DNA of 64,000 bases. Origin: Coriobacteriales bacterium. Lineage in GTDB: Bacteria > Actinomycetota > Coriobacteriia > Coriobacteriales > UBA8131. The position numbers and the translations under genes are program-made. Location: positions 1 to 64,000 of the forward strand of contig JAITDU010000023.1 in the NCBI GenBank assembly GCA_031282405.1, in the 5' to 3' direction. Numbering within the stretch: position 1 is the stretch's first letter; the number at the start of each line of letters is the position of its first letter. The notes beneath the pieces were generated by a model, which saw only the letters and a list, made by a program, of their open reading frames with translations, was not told the DNA's origin and did not search any database. This document shows, piece after piece, positions 8,348-17,469 of this stretch.

Positions 8348-10492
8348 ATGTCAAAACCTGTAGAATCTGACGAATCATATCGCTGCATGCAAAACCGCGA
8401 ACTGTCGTGGCTACGCTTCAATGAGCGTGTTCTCGAGGAAGCCAACGACCCAGACACGCCGTTGTTTGAACGTTTTTTCTTCCTCAACGTCTACACAACG
8501 AATCTTGACGAATTCTTTATGGTTCGCGTGGGAAGCTTTCAGAGTATAGCGCGTTCAAAGACACGATACACGGATGGCAAGACCGGCATGGGTGCCATCG
8601 AGCTGCTGAGCAAGGTGTTCGAGGCGACAGCGCATCTCTATCGCATTCGCGACGCTACCTATGCAAAGATCGAAGCTGAGCTTGCGCGTCATGGTGTTGC
8701 TCGTAAGTTACCCCTGGAGCTTTCTCGGGCCAACGAGACACTGCTGTATCAGTACTATCAGACCACAGTGGTCCCCCTGCTTGCCCCGCAGGTCGTGGAC
8801 AAAACCCACCCTTTCCCGCATTTAGAAAACAAGCGTATCATCATTGCCTTGCATCTTGATAAAAAGGGCGAGAAAGTCTTTGGCATGATTCCGCTGCCGA
8901 CCGATATTGAGCGCCTGTTCTTTTTCGAAAACGGCGACTACATCTTGTTGGAAGATATCCTGCTGTATTACTGCGAAAACATATTCAAGAAATACACGAT
9001 TCTTGAACGCGCGGTCATCAGCGTCACACGCAACGCTGATATTGACACCGTTGAAGAACAGTTTGATGCTGACGAGGACTTTTTGGACCATATGGAAAAG
9101 CTGCTTAAACGTCAACAGCGGTTGGACCCGGTACGCCTGGAGGTACAGGGCGAACACACAGAGAAACTATCTAAATACCTGCGCAAACGTTTAAACCTTG
9201 ACGCCCAACAGGTATTCAATAGTACGGCACCTCTTGATTTAAGCTACCACGTCCGCGTACGGGAACAGGTATCAGACGATTTACGTAAACAACTCTGCTA
9301 TGCACCCTTTGAGTCTATCATACCGCATGCCGCGCTCTCTCCTGAGGGAATGTTCGCACGTCTGCGCCAGGGTGACGTCATGCTTTTTCATCCCTATGAA
9401 AGCCTGCAACCTTACCTCTCGTTGATCAAGGAGGCTTCGGAGGACAAAGCGGTCGTTTCTATCCAGATCACGCTCTACCGCCTCGCCGACCACCAATCGC
9501 GCTTGGTTGAGCACCTGATAACAGCCGCAGAAATGGGCAAACAGGTCATCGTGTTCATCGAACTGCGTGCCCGGATGGACGAAGAAAACAACGTCGGCTG
9601 GGCCAAGCGACTGGAGGAGGCGGGTTGTTCGGTTTTCTACGGCCAGCTTGGCTACAAGATGCACGCCAAAATTACACTTATCACACGAAGCGACCTGGGG
9701 CGCTATGAACACTTCGTACATATAGGCACAGGCAACTATAACGAGAAGAGCGCCAAGACCTACGCGGATATCTCGCTTATGACAACAAACAAGGCTATCG
9801 CGCAAGATGCCATCGCTTTTTTCCACAACATGCTCGTTGGAGCCGTCGACGAGAGCTATCCCACTCTGTGGCTTGCGCCCCAGGATTTCAAGCCTGGATT
9901 ATTAAACTATATCCGTAGAGAGGCAGCGCGCGGCCCTGAAGGCTCCATTACCATCAAATGCAATGCGCTGACCGACAAAGACGTCATCAAAGAACTGGTC
10001 GCCGCATCGATGGCAGGCACCCCCATCGATTTAATATTGCGTGGCATTTGTTGCCTGCTGCCGGGCGTGCCCAATCTCACCGAGAATATCCATATACGCA
10101 GTATCGTAGGGCGTTTCCTTGAACATTCGCGCATATATTGTTTTGGTACCGGCGCAGACCGCGACCTCTATATAGGTTCGGGAGACATGATGACGCGCAA
10201 CACAACGCGCCGCGTTGAGCTGTTCACACCCGTTTTTGACCCTGCCCTGCGCGCACGTATATTTGGGCTGTTAGATATTGACCTTCACGATAATGTCAAA
10301 GCTCGCTCCCTCACGTCAAGTGGCCAATATATCAGCGAACGTTCCGGCGACGCCCCTCTCGACAGCCAAAAATTCTTCATGAATGAAGCAATTAAGGAAG
10401 CAGAGAAAACCGTCGAGACGACCATGGTTGTTGTCGCGCAGCCGCGCACCAGTTTGCTCAAGCGCTTGCGTGCCTTCTTCTCGCGGCGTTAA
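8348..10492 (+). CDS. ppk: Polyphosphate kinase 1
   Basis: 714 residues, full length for PPK1, which reversibly transfers the ATP gamma-phosphate to polyphosphate. The N-terminal domain begins NRELSWLRFNERVLEEA. The PLD-like catalytic domains show VFIELRARMDEENN, YKMHAKITLI and HIGTGNYNEKSA. His439 (in YKMHAK) corresponds to E. coli His435, the phosphorylated residue, and His593 (in LEHSRIY) to His592. ATG 8348 has GGAG six bases upstream, while the upstream in-frame TTG at 8324 lies within ppx. It is co-transcribed with ppx with one base between them. No frameshift or missing key residue is visible. Confidence 0.95.
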   Translation: MSKPVESDESYRCMQNRELSWLRFNERVLEEANDPDTPLFERFFFLNVYTTNLDEFFMVRVGSFQSIARSKTRYTDGKTGMGAIELLSKVFEATAHLYRIRDATYAKIEAELARHGVARKLPLELSRANETLLYQYYQTTVVPLLAPQVVDKTHPFPHLENKRIIIALHLDKKGEKVFGMIPLPTDIERLFFFENGDYILLEDILLYYCENIFKKYTILERAVISVTRNADIDTVEEQFDADEDFLDHMEKLLKRQQRLDPVRLEVQGEHTEKLSKYLRKRLNLDAQQVFNSTAPLDLSYHVRVREQVSDDLRKQLCYAPFESIIPHAALSPEGMFARLRQGDVMLFHPYESLQPYLSLIKEASEDKAVVSIQITLYRLADHQSRLVEHLITAAEMGKQVIVFIELRARMDEENNVGWAKRLEEAGCSVFYGQLGYKMHAKITLITRSDLGRYEHFVHIGTGNYNEKSAKTYADISLMTTNKAIAQDAIAFFHNMLVGAVDESYPTLWLAPQDFKPGLLNYIRREAARGPEGSITIKCNALTDKDVIKELVAASMAGTPIDLILRGICCLLPGVPNLTENIHIRSIVGRFLEHSRIYCFGTGADRDLYIGSGDMMTRNTTRRVELFTPVFDPALRARIFGLLDIDLHDNVKARSLTSSGQYISERSGDAPLDSQKFFMNEAIKEAEKTVETTMVVVAQPRTSLLKRLRAFFSRR

Positions 10493-10576
10493 AGCGCCCT
10501 GCCGCATGGACTGCCTTACCCTGGCAATTGCCGTTTCGCAGCGCAAAGCAAGGCGTTTATCGGCTAGAATAGTGGC

Positions 10577-11911
10577 ATGGATACAACGGGCGTAAGGCTC
10601 ATGCAGCCACAAAAACTCTCTGCAGCGGAATTGGTCAATCTGGCACAGTTGGACTCGCCGCTCGTTAACCTGCTCGGTGCCTGGCTCAACAAACAGCTTG
10701 CCTGCGTTCATTGCAAAAAATGCACTCTGCGTTGCGAGGTCTTGGAGTTGCCGGAGCTGGATATTGGGGCAGTGGAGGCGGATTTTAAACGAATAGTCGA
10801 ACTTGCGGTTGAGGAGCGCAGTGCGGCTACTCTTCGGCTGGTGCAGAAACACCCCGATTTGTATCAGGCCCTGCGGCGCTGTTGTTTTTGCGGATATTGC
10901 ACAGCAGCCTGTGCGACGCATATGACCGCTCCTGCGCGAATGCGCGAGTGGCGGGAGCTCTTCACAGCAGCCGGCCTGATGCCTGTGGATGACTCCAGGT
11001 TGGTGATGGTGGATAATGAGTGGCACATATTCAGCGCATATCGGGCGATCTATGGCGTTGCATATCCCGAGTTTTTTCAGCTTGAACAGGCCGCAGCCGG
11101 CGAGGTCAGCGTTGATACTCTATTCTTTCCGGGTTGTTCGCTAACGAGTTACGCGCCGGAACTGATGCAGCGTGTGGGCCAATGGCTGAACGCAGATGGG
11201 TGTCGCTGGGCGATGAGTAGCGCATGCTGTGGCAGCCCTCTGATGAGCGCTGGCCTGTTTGAACGCTCGCATGCTTTGCGTTCAGAGCTTTTGCGGCACA
11301 TACGCACCGCAGGAATCACGCGCGTACTTACCGTGTGCCCCGGCTGCGGAGAAGAGTTGGCCGAGGTGATGGGCGATGAGGTGGATATTGTGCCGCTTCC
11401 CGAGTTATTGCTCGAACGTCTTGATCAAGGCGCTGAATTGCCTGCGCAAAACAACGCACAGAACAGCCGGCACGCACTGACGTTCTTTGATTCTTGCCAC
11501 GATCGTTTTGACACGCGCCACGGCACGGCCGTTCGCAGCCTGCTTGCGCGGTGTTTGCCCGAGTCTTTGCAGGTGGAGATAGAGCACCGCGGCAAGAATA
11601 CGCTTTGTTGTGGTGCGGGTGGCGCGGTAGCAGCTTATGACCCCGATATCACGCAACGCCGGGTTTGGCGGATCATAGACGAAGCCCGGGCAACCGGCGC
11701 AAATACACTCGTAACCACCTGTCCCACCTGTACCTACACTATTGGCCAGGCATTGCTGGGGGTAGAATCTCGGCGAGGCATCGCCAGTCATAACTACCTG
11801 GAGCTGATTTTTGACCAAACCATAGACTGGCCTGTGGTCTTTAGCCAACTGGAGACAATGTGGAGTGGCGAGTACGGTCCTTGGCTCTCCGAGACATTTT
11901 TCTCCTCCTGA
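10577..11911 (+). CDS. (Fe-S)-binding protein with two CCG domains (GlpC/HdrD-like)
   Basis: 444 residues. The N-terminal ferredoxin-like part has two CxxCxxCxxxC clusters: CVHCKKCTLRC, then about 60 residues later CFCGYCTAAC. Two cysteine-rich CCG domains follow: FFPGCSL with SACCGSP, and FFDSCHDRF with NTLCCGAGG. This is the layout of HdrD, GlpC and LutA-type subunits that move electrons between quinone or flavoprotein partners and substrates, often at an unusual 4Fe-4S centre. No flavin oxidoreductase partner is adjacent, so substrate and partner are unknown. ATG 10601 is an alternative start. The gene lies 84 nt after ppk on the same strand and may be read through from it. Confidence 0.8.
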   Translation: MDTTGVRLMQPQKLSAAELVNLAQLDSPLVNLLGAWLNKQLACVHCKKCTLRCEVLELPELDIGAVEADFKRIVELAVEERSAATLRLVQKHPDLYQALRRCCFCGYCTAACATHMTAPARMREWRELFTAAGLMPVDDSRLVMVDNEWHIFSAYRAIYGVAYPEFFQLEQAAAGEVSVDTLFFPGCSLTSYAPELMQRVGQWLNADGCRWAMSSACCGSPLMSAGLFERSHALRSELLRHIRTAGITRVLTVCPGCGEELAEVMGDEVDIVPLPELLLERLDQGAELPAQNNAQNSRHALTFFDSCHDRFDTRHGTAVRSLLARCLPESLQVEIEHRGKNTLCCGAGGAVAAYDPDITQRRVWRIIDEARATGANTLVTTCPTCTYTIGQALLGVESRRGIASHNYLELIFDQTIDWPVVFSQLETMWSGEYGPWLSETFFSS

Positions 11912-12002
11912 TTTCTCTCATAAGGAGCATAGTGCCAACAATCGCTCGTAAACATGCCAAGCGCTTCTGAATCTTCTCGATAATAATGCCCGAATTTACT
12001 TA

Positions 12003-12335
12003 TTATGTGACTATCTCGTAGGGCCAGGCAATAATGCCACCAAAACTCACGGCATTTTTGTAGCCCAAGCCTTGCAGAGTCTTGACCGCGGCGGCCGCGC
12101 GAAAGCCGGAATGGCAATACACCAGTATGGAGGCATTTTTGTCCGGCAAATCACTGCCCGCGCGACTCTCGATGTGATCTGCAGGAATGTTGTGGGCATT
12201 TTTGACATGACCTTTCGCGTATTCGTCGGGGCCACGCACATCAATAACGATAACTCCGCCCTGTTTCATCCGTTCATACGCCTCTTGGGGCGCTATCGCT
12301 TTTGGGTCGACGAACTGCTTATCGGCGTGTTCCAT
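12003..12335 (-). CDS. Single-domain rhodanese-like sulfurtransferase
   Basis: 110 residues forming one rhodanese domain. Characteristic segments are VIVIDVRGPDEYAKGHV near residue 35 and the active-site loop VYCHSGFRAAAA, whose Cys would carry the persulfide. ATG 12335 is preceded by GGGAG at 8 nt. No signal peptide is present, so the protein is cytoplasmic. It is divergent from the Fic gene that starts 120 bp away. Single-domain rhodaneses act as sulfur carriers or cyanide detoxifiers; the acceptor here cannot be read from the sequence. Confidence 0.88.
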   Translation of the reverse strand: MEHADKQFVDPKAIAPQEAYERMKQGGVIVIDVRGPDEYAKGHVKNAHNIPADHIESRAGSDLPDKNASILVYCHSGFRAAAAVKTLQGLGYKNAVSFGGIIAWPYEIVT

Positions 12336-12454
12336 GGTCTTTTCTCCCTCAATCCTTGTGGCAACGATTATCAATGGCTCCATTGTAACCGTCGGATGAC
12401 GCATTTGGCAGCAACAATGGTATGATTGTGCGGAAACGAAAGGACCGTGCAACC

Positions 12455-13771
12455 ATGAGATTGCCCGACTTTAAGCTTACTCCAAAGATCGAAAACCTCG
12501 CAATAAAGATAATTGATGATCTGGAGACGATGGAGAGAGTCGGCGACATCGATCTTTTATTCAAGCTGAGAAAGGCCGGCCGGATAAGTTCCATCCACTC
12601 GTCGGTGTCTATCGAGGCTAATTCGCTGTCGCTGTTGGAAGTTACCGACATCATCAACGGCAGGAAGGTCTTCGGTGATCCGAGAGAGATCCAGGAGGTC
12701 AAAAACGCCTGGGATGCCTACGAGGATATTGGTGCGTACCGGCCCTATGTGATAGAGGATTTTTTGCGCGCTCATCGCAAGATGTCAAGTAAATTGGTGC
12801 GCGAGGCCGGGCGCTTTCGGAGCGTGGAAGTGGGTGTGTACAAGGGCTTTAAGCTGATACACGAAGGAGCGCGACCCCACGAAATCGTAGACTTGATGCA
12901 AGCGGCATTCGCATGGGGAGCCAAGTCCACAGCCCATCCATTAATCAAGAGTTGCGTTATTCATTTCCTCATCGAATATGTCCATCCGTTTGAGGATGGC
13001 AACGGTAGGATGGGCAGACTGTGGCAAACGGTGATCCTTGCAGATTGGCTCCCTATTTTCCAATGGATTCCCGTAGAAACGATGGTATACCGGAATCAAT
13101 ACGGATACTACGACGCACTGGGGGCCGCAGGAAAAGCCAATGACGCGGCGATTTTTGTGAGCTTCATGTTGGAGATTATCGGCTTTACCCTCACAGAAAT
13201 AATCCGCAGCAAAACGATTCCTACCTACGAGAGAAGAGGAGAAACGATTGCGTTGCCTTATCTCCCCGATTTTTCGGCCTTTAACACAGGAGGGCTCGAC
13301 CATACCGATACATCCGGTAATTTTACCGATAAAATTGAGAATAATACTGATAAAAGCAGTAATTTTTTTGATTTATCGGTAATTAATGCCGAAAGATACG
13401 AAAATAGTACTGATAAGCTTGAAAGGATTACCGATAAAGCTGCAATCAGTACCGATAGACCTGATAATGTTATCAATAGACGTAAGAATCCACCTGATGA
13501 ACCACCTGGATCGCTCGGTCTGGCAGGGCTGATTCCCTCGTTTTTTACCAACCGGCTCACAAAGACCGAAAAGGCTTTTCTGTTCGCGATATTCCCCTAT
13601 CTGTGCGAGTACGGCGAGATCAACAACTATCGCGCGCAAACTCTAACAAACAAATCAGCCGAAAGCGTTAAGAAACATCTGGCGACACTCGTACGCATCG
13701 GCTTTTTGCAAGCAATCGGTAAGAACAAGTCGCGGGTCTACCGTTTCGCAGACTTCAGCGTTTCAGCGTAG
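12455..13771 (+). CDS. Fic-domain protein (class II type) with heptad-repeat linker and C-terminal winged-helix-like region
   Basis: 438 residues. Fic proteins usually transfer AMP to Ser/Thr/Tyr of target proteins. The catalytic loop HPFEDGNGRMGR is intact (His177). An N-terminal autoinhibitory helix is suggested by SSVSIEAN (residues 49-56), which fits the class II inhibitory motif. The mobile flap region precedes the loop. Residues 283-345 are nine tandem 7-residue units related to xTDKxxN, and then a segment TKTEKAFLFAIFPYL leads into a region that looks like a winged helix (ESVKKHLATLVRIGFLQ). I chose ATG 12455, with AAGGA 10 nt upstream, over ATG 12422. The target is unknown. The combination of Fic and DNA-binding-like end is common in self-regulating Fic proteins. 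Confidence 0.85.
   Translation: MRLPDFKLTPKIENLAIKIIDDLETMERVGDIDLLFKLRKAGRISSIHSSVSIEANSLSLLEVTDIINGRKVFGDPREIQEVKNAWDAYEDIGAYRPYVIEDFLRAHRKMSSKLVREAGRFRSVEVGVYKGFKLIHEGARPHEIVDLMQAAFAWGAKSTAHPLIKSCVIHFLIEYVHPFEDGNGRMGRLWQTVILADWLPIFQWIPVETMVYRNQYGYYDALGAAGKANDAAIFVSFMLEIIGFTLTEIIRSKTIPTYERRGETIALPYLPDFSAFNTGGLDHTDTSGNFTDKIENNTDKSSNFFDLSVINAERYENSTDKLERITDKAAISTDRPDNVINRRKNPPDEPPGSLGLAGLIPSFFTNRLTKTEKAFLFAIFPYLCEYGEINNYRAQTLTNKSAESVKKHLATLVRIGFLQAIGKNKSRVYRFADFSVSA
13301..13489 (+). repeat. 21-bp tandem repeats inside the Fic gene
   Basis: Nine consecutive 21-nt units. The core ACYGATAAA recurs at 13304, 13325, 13346, 13409, 13430 and 13451, exactly in 21-nt register, with degenerate units in between. 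They encode HTDTSGN, FTDKIEN, NTDKSSN, FFDLSVI, NAERYEN, STDKLER, ITDKAAI, STDRPDN and VINRRKN. Confidence 0.85.
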
Positions 13772-13842
13772 AGGCAAAGTCGCATGAAGGCGCAAAAGGC
13801 GCGCCCAATTACCACGGCGGACAGTGACCGGTTTGGCAGACT

Positions 13843-15669
13843 TCAGCACAAGAGAGAACCTGTAAGCGACATCTGCTGGTACAGCCCCGCGTCCATAAAG
13901 CCCAGGCTCCGATAGTATTCGCGCACTCCGACTGAACTTATGACGTTAATTTTTTCGTACCCTTGATCCCGTGCCGTTTCGCAAGCGACCTCAATAAGCC
14001 GTCTGCCCAGTCCGAGATGTTGGACACCTTCGCCGGTCTTGTGCAATTGGGCAACCGCGCCATAGACATGAACCTCTCTGATCATCGCCTCGCGCAGCCC
14101 GATGGGCAGAATCGATTGATGCTCACGCACATAGCTGAGCTTTGGGAGAGAAAGCCTCAGAAATCCCGCGAGTTGACGCGCAGGCGTTACCCATTGTATA
14201 AAGTGCTCCTCGGTTGTTGTGGTCTCATAAATAAGGCTCTCCAACGCCAGAGAATTAACATCGACTTTGCGTGTGCCTATCTCCCGATAACGCATCTCTT
14301 CTATGAGCGCTCCCCTTTCCTCGATTCTACCCTCCACCAGTTGCCTGAGGTTGGTTTTTTTGTTGCCGACCAGAATGTCACGAGCGGAGATATCCCTGAC
14401 CATCCGCGATATTCTCACAAATTCCGGCGTGGCGAGCGTGTCTTTGACCAGAAGATCAATCAGTTCCTCTTCGCCGTATGGTTGCCAGGTTCCCTCGGCA
14501 TAGCGGACGCACAGTCCTGTGCCGTCAACGAGTGCACAAGGATACAGCTTGACCTCGTCTGGCAGATACGCCGGTTTGGTAACAAGACGCCGATAATCGC
14601 TTTCGTCTTCCTCCGGAGAGGATCCATAGAGGTTCAGCATGAAATGTGTCTGTATCTTAAAGCCAAAGACCCGCAATAGCTCAAAGGCCCGGCGAATCCT
14701 GTCTACGCTGATGTTGCGGTTGTTCAGGTTAAGGATGGCAGGGTTCAGGCTTTGGATGCCGATTTGCACCTTGGTGCAGCCAAGGCGGCGTATTAATGTT
14801 AGGCTTTCGGCGGTAATGGTATCGGGGCGCGTCTCAATGACCAGGCCAACGACCCGGTGTTGAGAAGTCTCGTTGAGAATATGCTGCCTTACTAGCATAT
14901 TAAAATCGGCTGTTTGTCTGTGTGCGATATGCTCCCAGACGCTTCCTTTACCATACAGCCGTTCTATTGCCTGATTGTAGGTGAGAAGACCCTCGTTCAC
15001 CTGTTGCTGGTATTTGGCAACGTGCTGCGCCAGGGTGTCCGCGCGACTGCTCAGGCCCTTCTCACAATATATCTTGCGTCGCTCCTTGGCATTCTGCTCG
15101 GCAGCGGTACCGTCGTTAAGCGCCCTGAACAGCTCGGCAATGAACCACACCCGATACCCTATAGGATAGTCGTTCCACGTGCCTCCCAAAACGATCAGTT
15201 CGATTTTATCAGTAGCATGTCCCATGTGTGTCAGTGTGCGCAAACGCGATACTACCTGCAAATACGGATCAAAGTAGTTCCGCTCAGCCCTTTGACAGGC
15301 GGGCTCGTCGCTCAGGTAACTTTTTGGCATTCTTACATCATTTGGACAATACAGGCAGTCGCTCGTGCACCCCTGCGGTCTTGTAATAACCGTGATGGTC
15401 GCAACGCCGGATGCGGTTCTGCGCGGCTTTGCCTGCAGTATCCGCAGCAACTGCTCTTCCATTGCCAACGTGACACCCCATTGAGCCCAACGCTCAGGAT
15501 CCGAATCCTTTATCCTAAAATAATACGGCAAAAGCCGTTTCTTTGAGACATGCCGTCTGTTGCCGACGAGGTTTTTGTTATGCTTTCGGATGATCTTTGC
15601 GAGAAGCCCGTCATTTAGACGACCGTTCTCGCGAAGCTCGGTGAGTATCTCCAGCAGGACTGTTTCCAT
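13843..15669 (-). CDS. elp3: Elp3: tRNA U34 carboxymethyltransferase (radical SAM / GNAT)
   Basis: 608 residues, full length for bacterial and archaeal Elp3, which alone makes cm5U at tRNA position 34 from acetyl-CoA and SAM. The radical-SAM cluster motif is CTSDCLYCPND (Cys101, Cys105, Cys108), preceded by TITVITRP. Typical Elp3 blocks are LGGTWNDYP, VGLVIETRPDTI and the C-terminal GNAT acetyl-CoA site HLGLGRRLIEVA followed by VREYYRSLGF. Its start at 15669 lies 54 bp from the divergent start of a Trm9-like methyltransferase, which would act on the Elp3 product. TATAGAAT lies only about 11 nt upstream of the ATG, so a nearly leaderless transcript is possible. Confidence 0.94.
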   Translation of the reverse strand: METVLLEILTELRENGRLNDGLLAKIIRKHNKNLVGNRRHVSKKRLLPYYFRIKDSDPERWAQWGVTLAMEEQLLRILQAKPRRTASGVATITVITRPQGCTSDCLYCPNDVRMPKSYLSDEPACQRAERNYFDPYLQVVSRLRTLTHMGHATDKIELIVLGGTWNDYPIGYRVWFIAELFRALNDGTAAEQNAKERRKIYCEKGLSSRADTLAQHVAKYQQQVNEGLLTYNQAIERLYGKGSVWEHIAHRQTADFNMLVRQHILNETSQHRVVGLVIETRPDTITAESLTLIRRLGCTKVQIGIQSLNPAILNLNNRNISVDRIRRAFELLRVFGFKIQTHFMLNLYGSSPEEDESDYRRLVTKPAYLPDEVKLYPCALVDGTGLCVRYAEGTWQPYGEEELIDLLVKDTLATPEFVRISRMVRDISARDILVGNKKTNLRQLVEGRIEERGALIEEMRYREIGTRKVDVNSLALESLIYETTTTEEHFIQWVTPARQLAGFLRLSLPKLSYVREHQSILPIGLREAMIREVHVYGAVAQLHKTGEGVQHLGLGRRLIEVACETARDQGYEKINVISSVGVREYYRSLGFMDAGLYQQMSLTGSLLC

Positions 15670-15723
15670 AATATGAGGATTCTATACCATAAGGGACATT
15701 AAAACAGATGGACACTGAGACAA

Positions 15724-16554
15724 ATGGACATTAAGACAGCCGCCCGGCTCCAAAACATTACGAACGAGTTTTATCAAAGCGTTGCCGCCTCATTTTCAGA
15801 GACGCGAAAATCCCCCTGGCCCGGCTGGTCACACTGCCTTGACATTATACGGAGTATGTGTCTGGGAGAGGCTACAGACCTCAGGACCAAACCCGGCGTA
15901 ACAGTCGATACCCTGCGGAGCACATGTAAGGGAGAGGGCCGGGCTCTTTCGGTCTTTGATCTGGCATGCGGCAATTTAAGGTTCGAGGTCTATCTTGCCG
16001 ACGCACTCCCCGAGACTGCTCTTACCTTCTACGCTGTGGACAACTGCGACAGCACCAATAAAAGCGGCATTCGGCACCAGGTTCACTACCAAAACCTTGA
16101 CGTGCTCAGCGCTTTGCATAAAAACCAGCCTCTTGCCGAGCAATTTGCGGCCCCTTTGTGCGATGTGTCCGCCTCGTTCGGCTTTTTACATCACGTCCCT
16201 CTCAAGGAGCACCGGCAGGAACTGTTGACCAGCCTCGTACAGCAGACTCTCCCCGGCGGTCTTGTCATCATTACCTTCTGGCGATTTTTAGACGACGCGG
16301 CCTTGGCAAAAAAAGCGCAGGTCACACATGCGCAAGCCCTACAGGAACTCGAGTTACCCGATTTGGACGACGGTGATTATCTGCTTGGCTGGAAGAACAC
16401 TCCGGGAACATACCGCTACTGTCATAGCTTTAACGAAGCCGAAATCGACCAACTCGCTGGCTCACTCGCAGACAAGACGTTAGTAGTCTCGCGTTTTACG
16501 GCAGACGGCAAAACCGGCACCTTGAACACCTACCTGATCTTGAAGGTTCTTTGA
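15724..16554 (+). CDS. Trm9/ABH8-like class I SAM methyltransferase (candidate tRNA cm5U34 methyltransferase)
   Basis: 276 residues. Near the N-terminus FSETRKSPWP (residues 24-33) matches the signature of the Trm9/ABH8 family (FSxTRxxPWP), which methylates carboxymethyluridine in eukaryotic tRNA. The SAM-binding motif I is VFDLACGNLRFE, followed by an acidic YAVDNCD strand. FLHHV and the late segment TYRYCHSFNEAEI also follow the Trm9 pattern (RYYH-F/L-x-E-x-E-L). It lies head to head with elp3, which makes the presumed substrate cm5U. Inference: the pair makes mcm5U34. A residue insertion at about 40-75 distinguishes it from yeast Trm9. The translation signal is weak. A methyltransferase of other specificity cannot be excluded. 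Confidence 0.72.
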   Translation: MDIKTAARLQNITNEFYQSVAASFSETRKSPWPGWSHCLDIIRSMCLGEATDLRTKPGVTVDTLRSTCKGEGRALSVFDLACGNLRFEVYLADALPETALTFYAVDNCDSTNKSGIRHQVHYQNLDVLSALHKNQPLAEQFAAPLCDVSASFGFLHHVPLKEHRQELLTSLVQQTLPGGLVIITFWRFLDDAALAKKAQVTHAQALQELELPDLDDGDYLLGWKNTPGTYRYCHSFNEAEIDQLAGSLADKTLVVSRFTADGKTGTLNTYLILKVL

Positions 16555-16690
16555 GGCACTGTCGTCGAGGTGTACGTTCGTCTGACACCCCACTACAAAA
16601 TGGTATTCTGTTTTTATACAGACCGTTTCTTGCAGCAAAAATTGCAGGAGAGTATATGTTCCTCATAAAAAGACAACACAGGAAGAATTC

Positions 16691-17206
16691 GTGAACAATC
16701 CGCAAAGTGAGCGCATCGTACATCCTTGGCCGCCGTTTTATAGCAGCAACTCACGGCTGCTCATTTTGGGAACCATTCCCTCCCCTGCCTCGCGAGAGAT
16801 GGGCTTTTTCTACGGACATCCACAAAACATCTTCTGGAGGATTCTTGCCGAAGTGCTTGATGTGCCTGAGCCTCCTCGTACCATTGAAGCACGCAGGCTG
16901 TTTTTGCGGGAGAACAGGATTGCGCTTTGGGATGTGCTCCACGCTGCTACGATAGTTGGTGCGGCTGATGCGAGTATCCGTAACCCTGAGCCGAATATCT
17001 TCTCAGCACTTCTTAGAGCTTGCGACATACAGGCTATCTTTACAACCGGTAAGCAAGCGACCCGGCTGTTCAACGAGCTTTGTGCAGCGGAGGCGGGAAT
17101 ACAGGCGACCTATCTACCCTCGACAAGCCCCGCAAATCGCGCTGCTCAGGCCAAACCGGAGTTCAAAGCCCACTGGCAAAAGGTCGCCGTGGTTCTTCGC
17201 TCGTGA
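16691..17206 (+). CDS. DNA-deoxyinosine glycosylase (UDG superfamily, family 6-like)
   Basis: 171 residues. The N-terminal active-site block LGTIPSPASREMGFFYGHPQ matches the hypoxanthine-DNA glycosylase branch of the UDG superfamily (GxxPS, then GFYYGHPxNxFW), and the later motif STSPANRA is the family's second loop. These enzymes excise deaminated adenine (hypoxanthine), xanthine or uracil and start base-excision repair. The GTG start has AGGAAG five bases upstream. It follows the methyltransferase on the same strand after 136 bp. Confidence 0.85.
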   Translation: MNNPQSERIVHPWPPFYSSNSRLLILGTIPSPASREMGFFYGHPQNIFWRILAEVLDVPEPPRTIEARRLFLRENRIALWDVLHAATIVGAADASIRNPEPNIFSALLRACDIQAIFTTGKQATRLFNELCAAEAGIQATYLPSTSPANRAAQAKPEFKAHWQKVAVVLRS

Positions 17207-17404
17207 GCTGTCAAGAGACGAGAACATCCAACGCGGAATTGATATGATGAACTACCCTCAAGCAAGCTACAGGGAATGGAATTGTTTGCTTGAGGGGCCG
17301 GCACATGCTTCCGATACGGCTTTTGTTCGACAGTGGTGCCTTTCTGCGCTTTTCTGCGCCATAATCGTCGTCTGTCCTCTCTGTCTCGACTTTCTTTCTT
17401 TACG

Positions 17405-17451
17405 GTGAAAGATGCGATCCTGTATGGTACAATAGTTTAAACGATTAAACT
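17405..17451 (+). promoter_or_regulatory. arsR promoter with overlapping operator palindrome
   Basis: GTGAAA (17405-17410), 17-nt spacer, TACAAT (17428-17433). An inverted repeat AGTTTAA-N4-TTAAACT (17434-17451) sits directly against the -10, a position typical of ArsR autoregulatory operators. Confidence 0.6.
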
Positions 17452-17469
17452 TTTATAAGGAGTGGGCCC

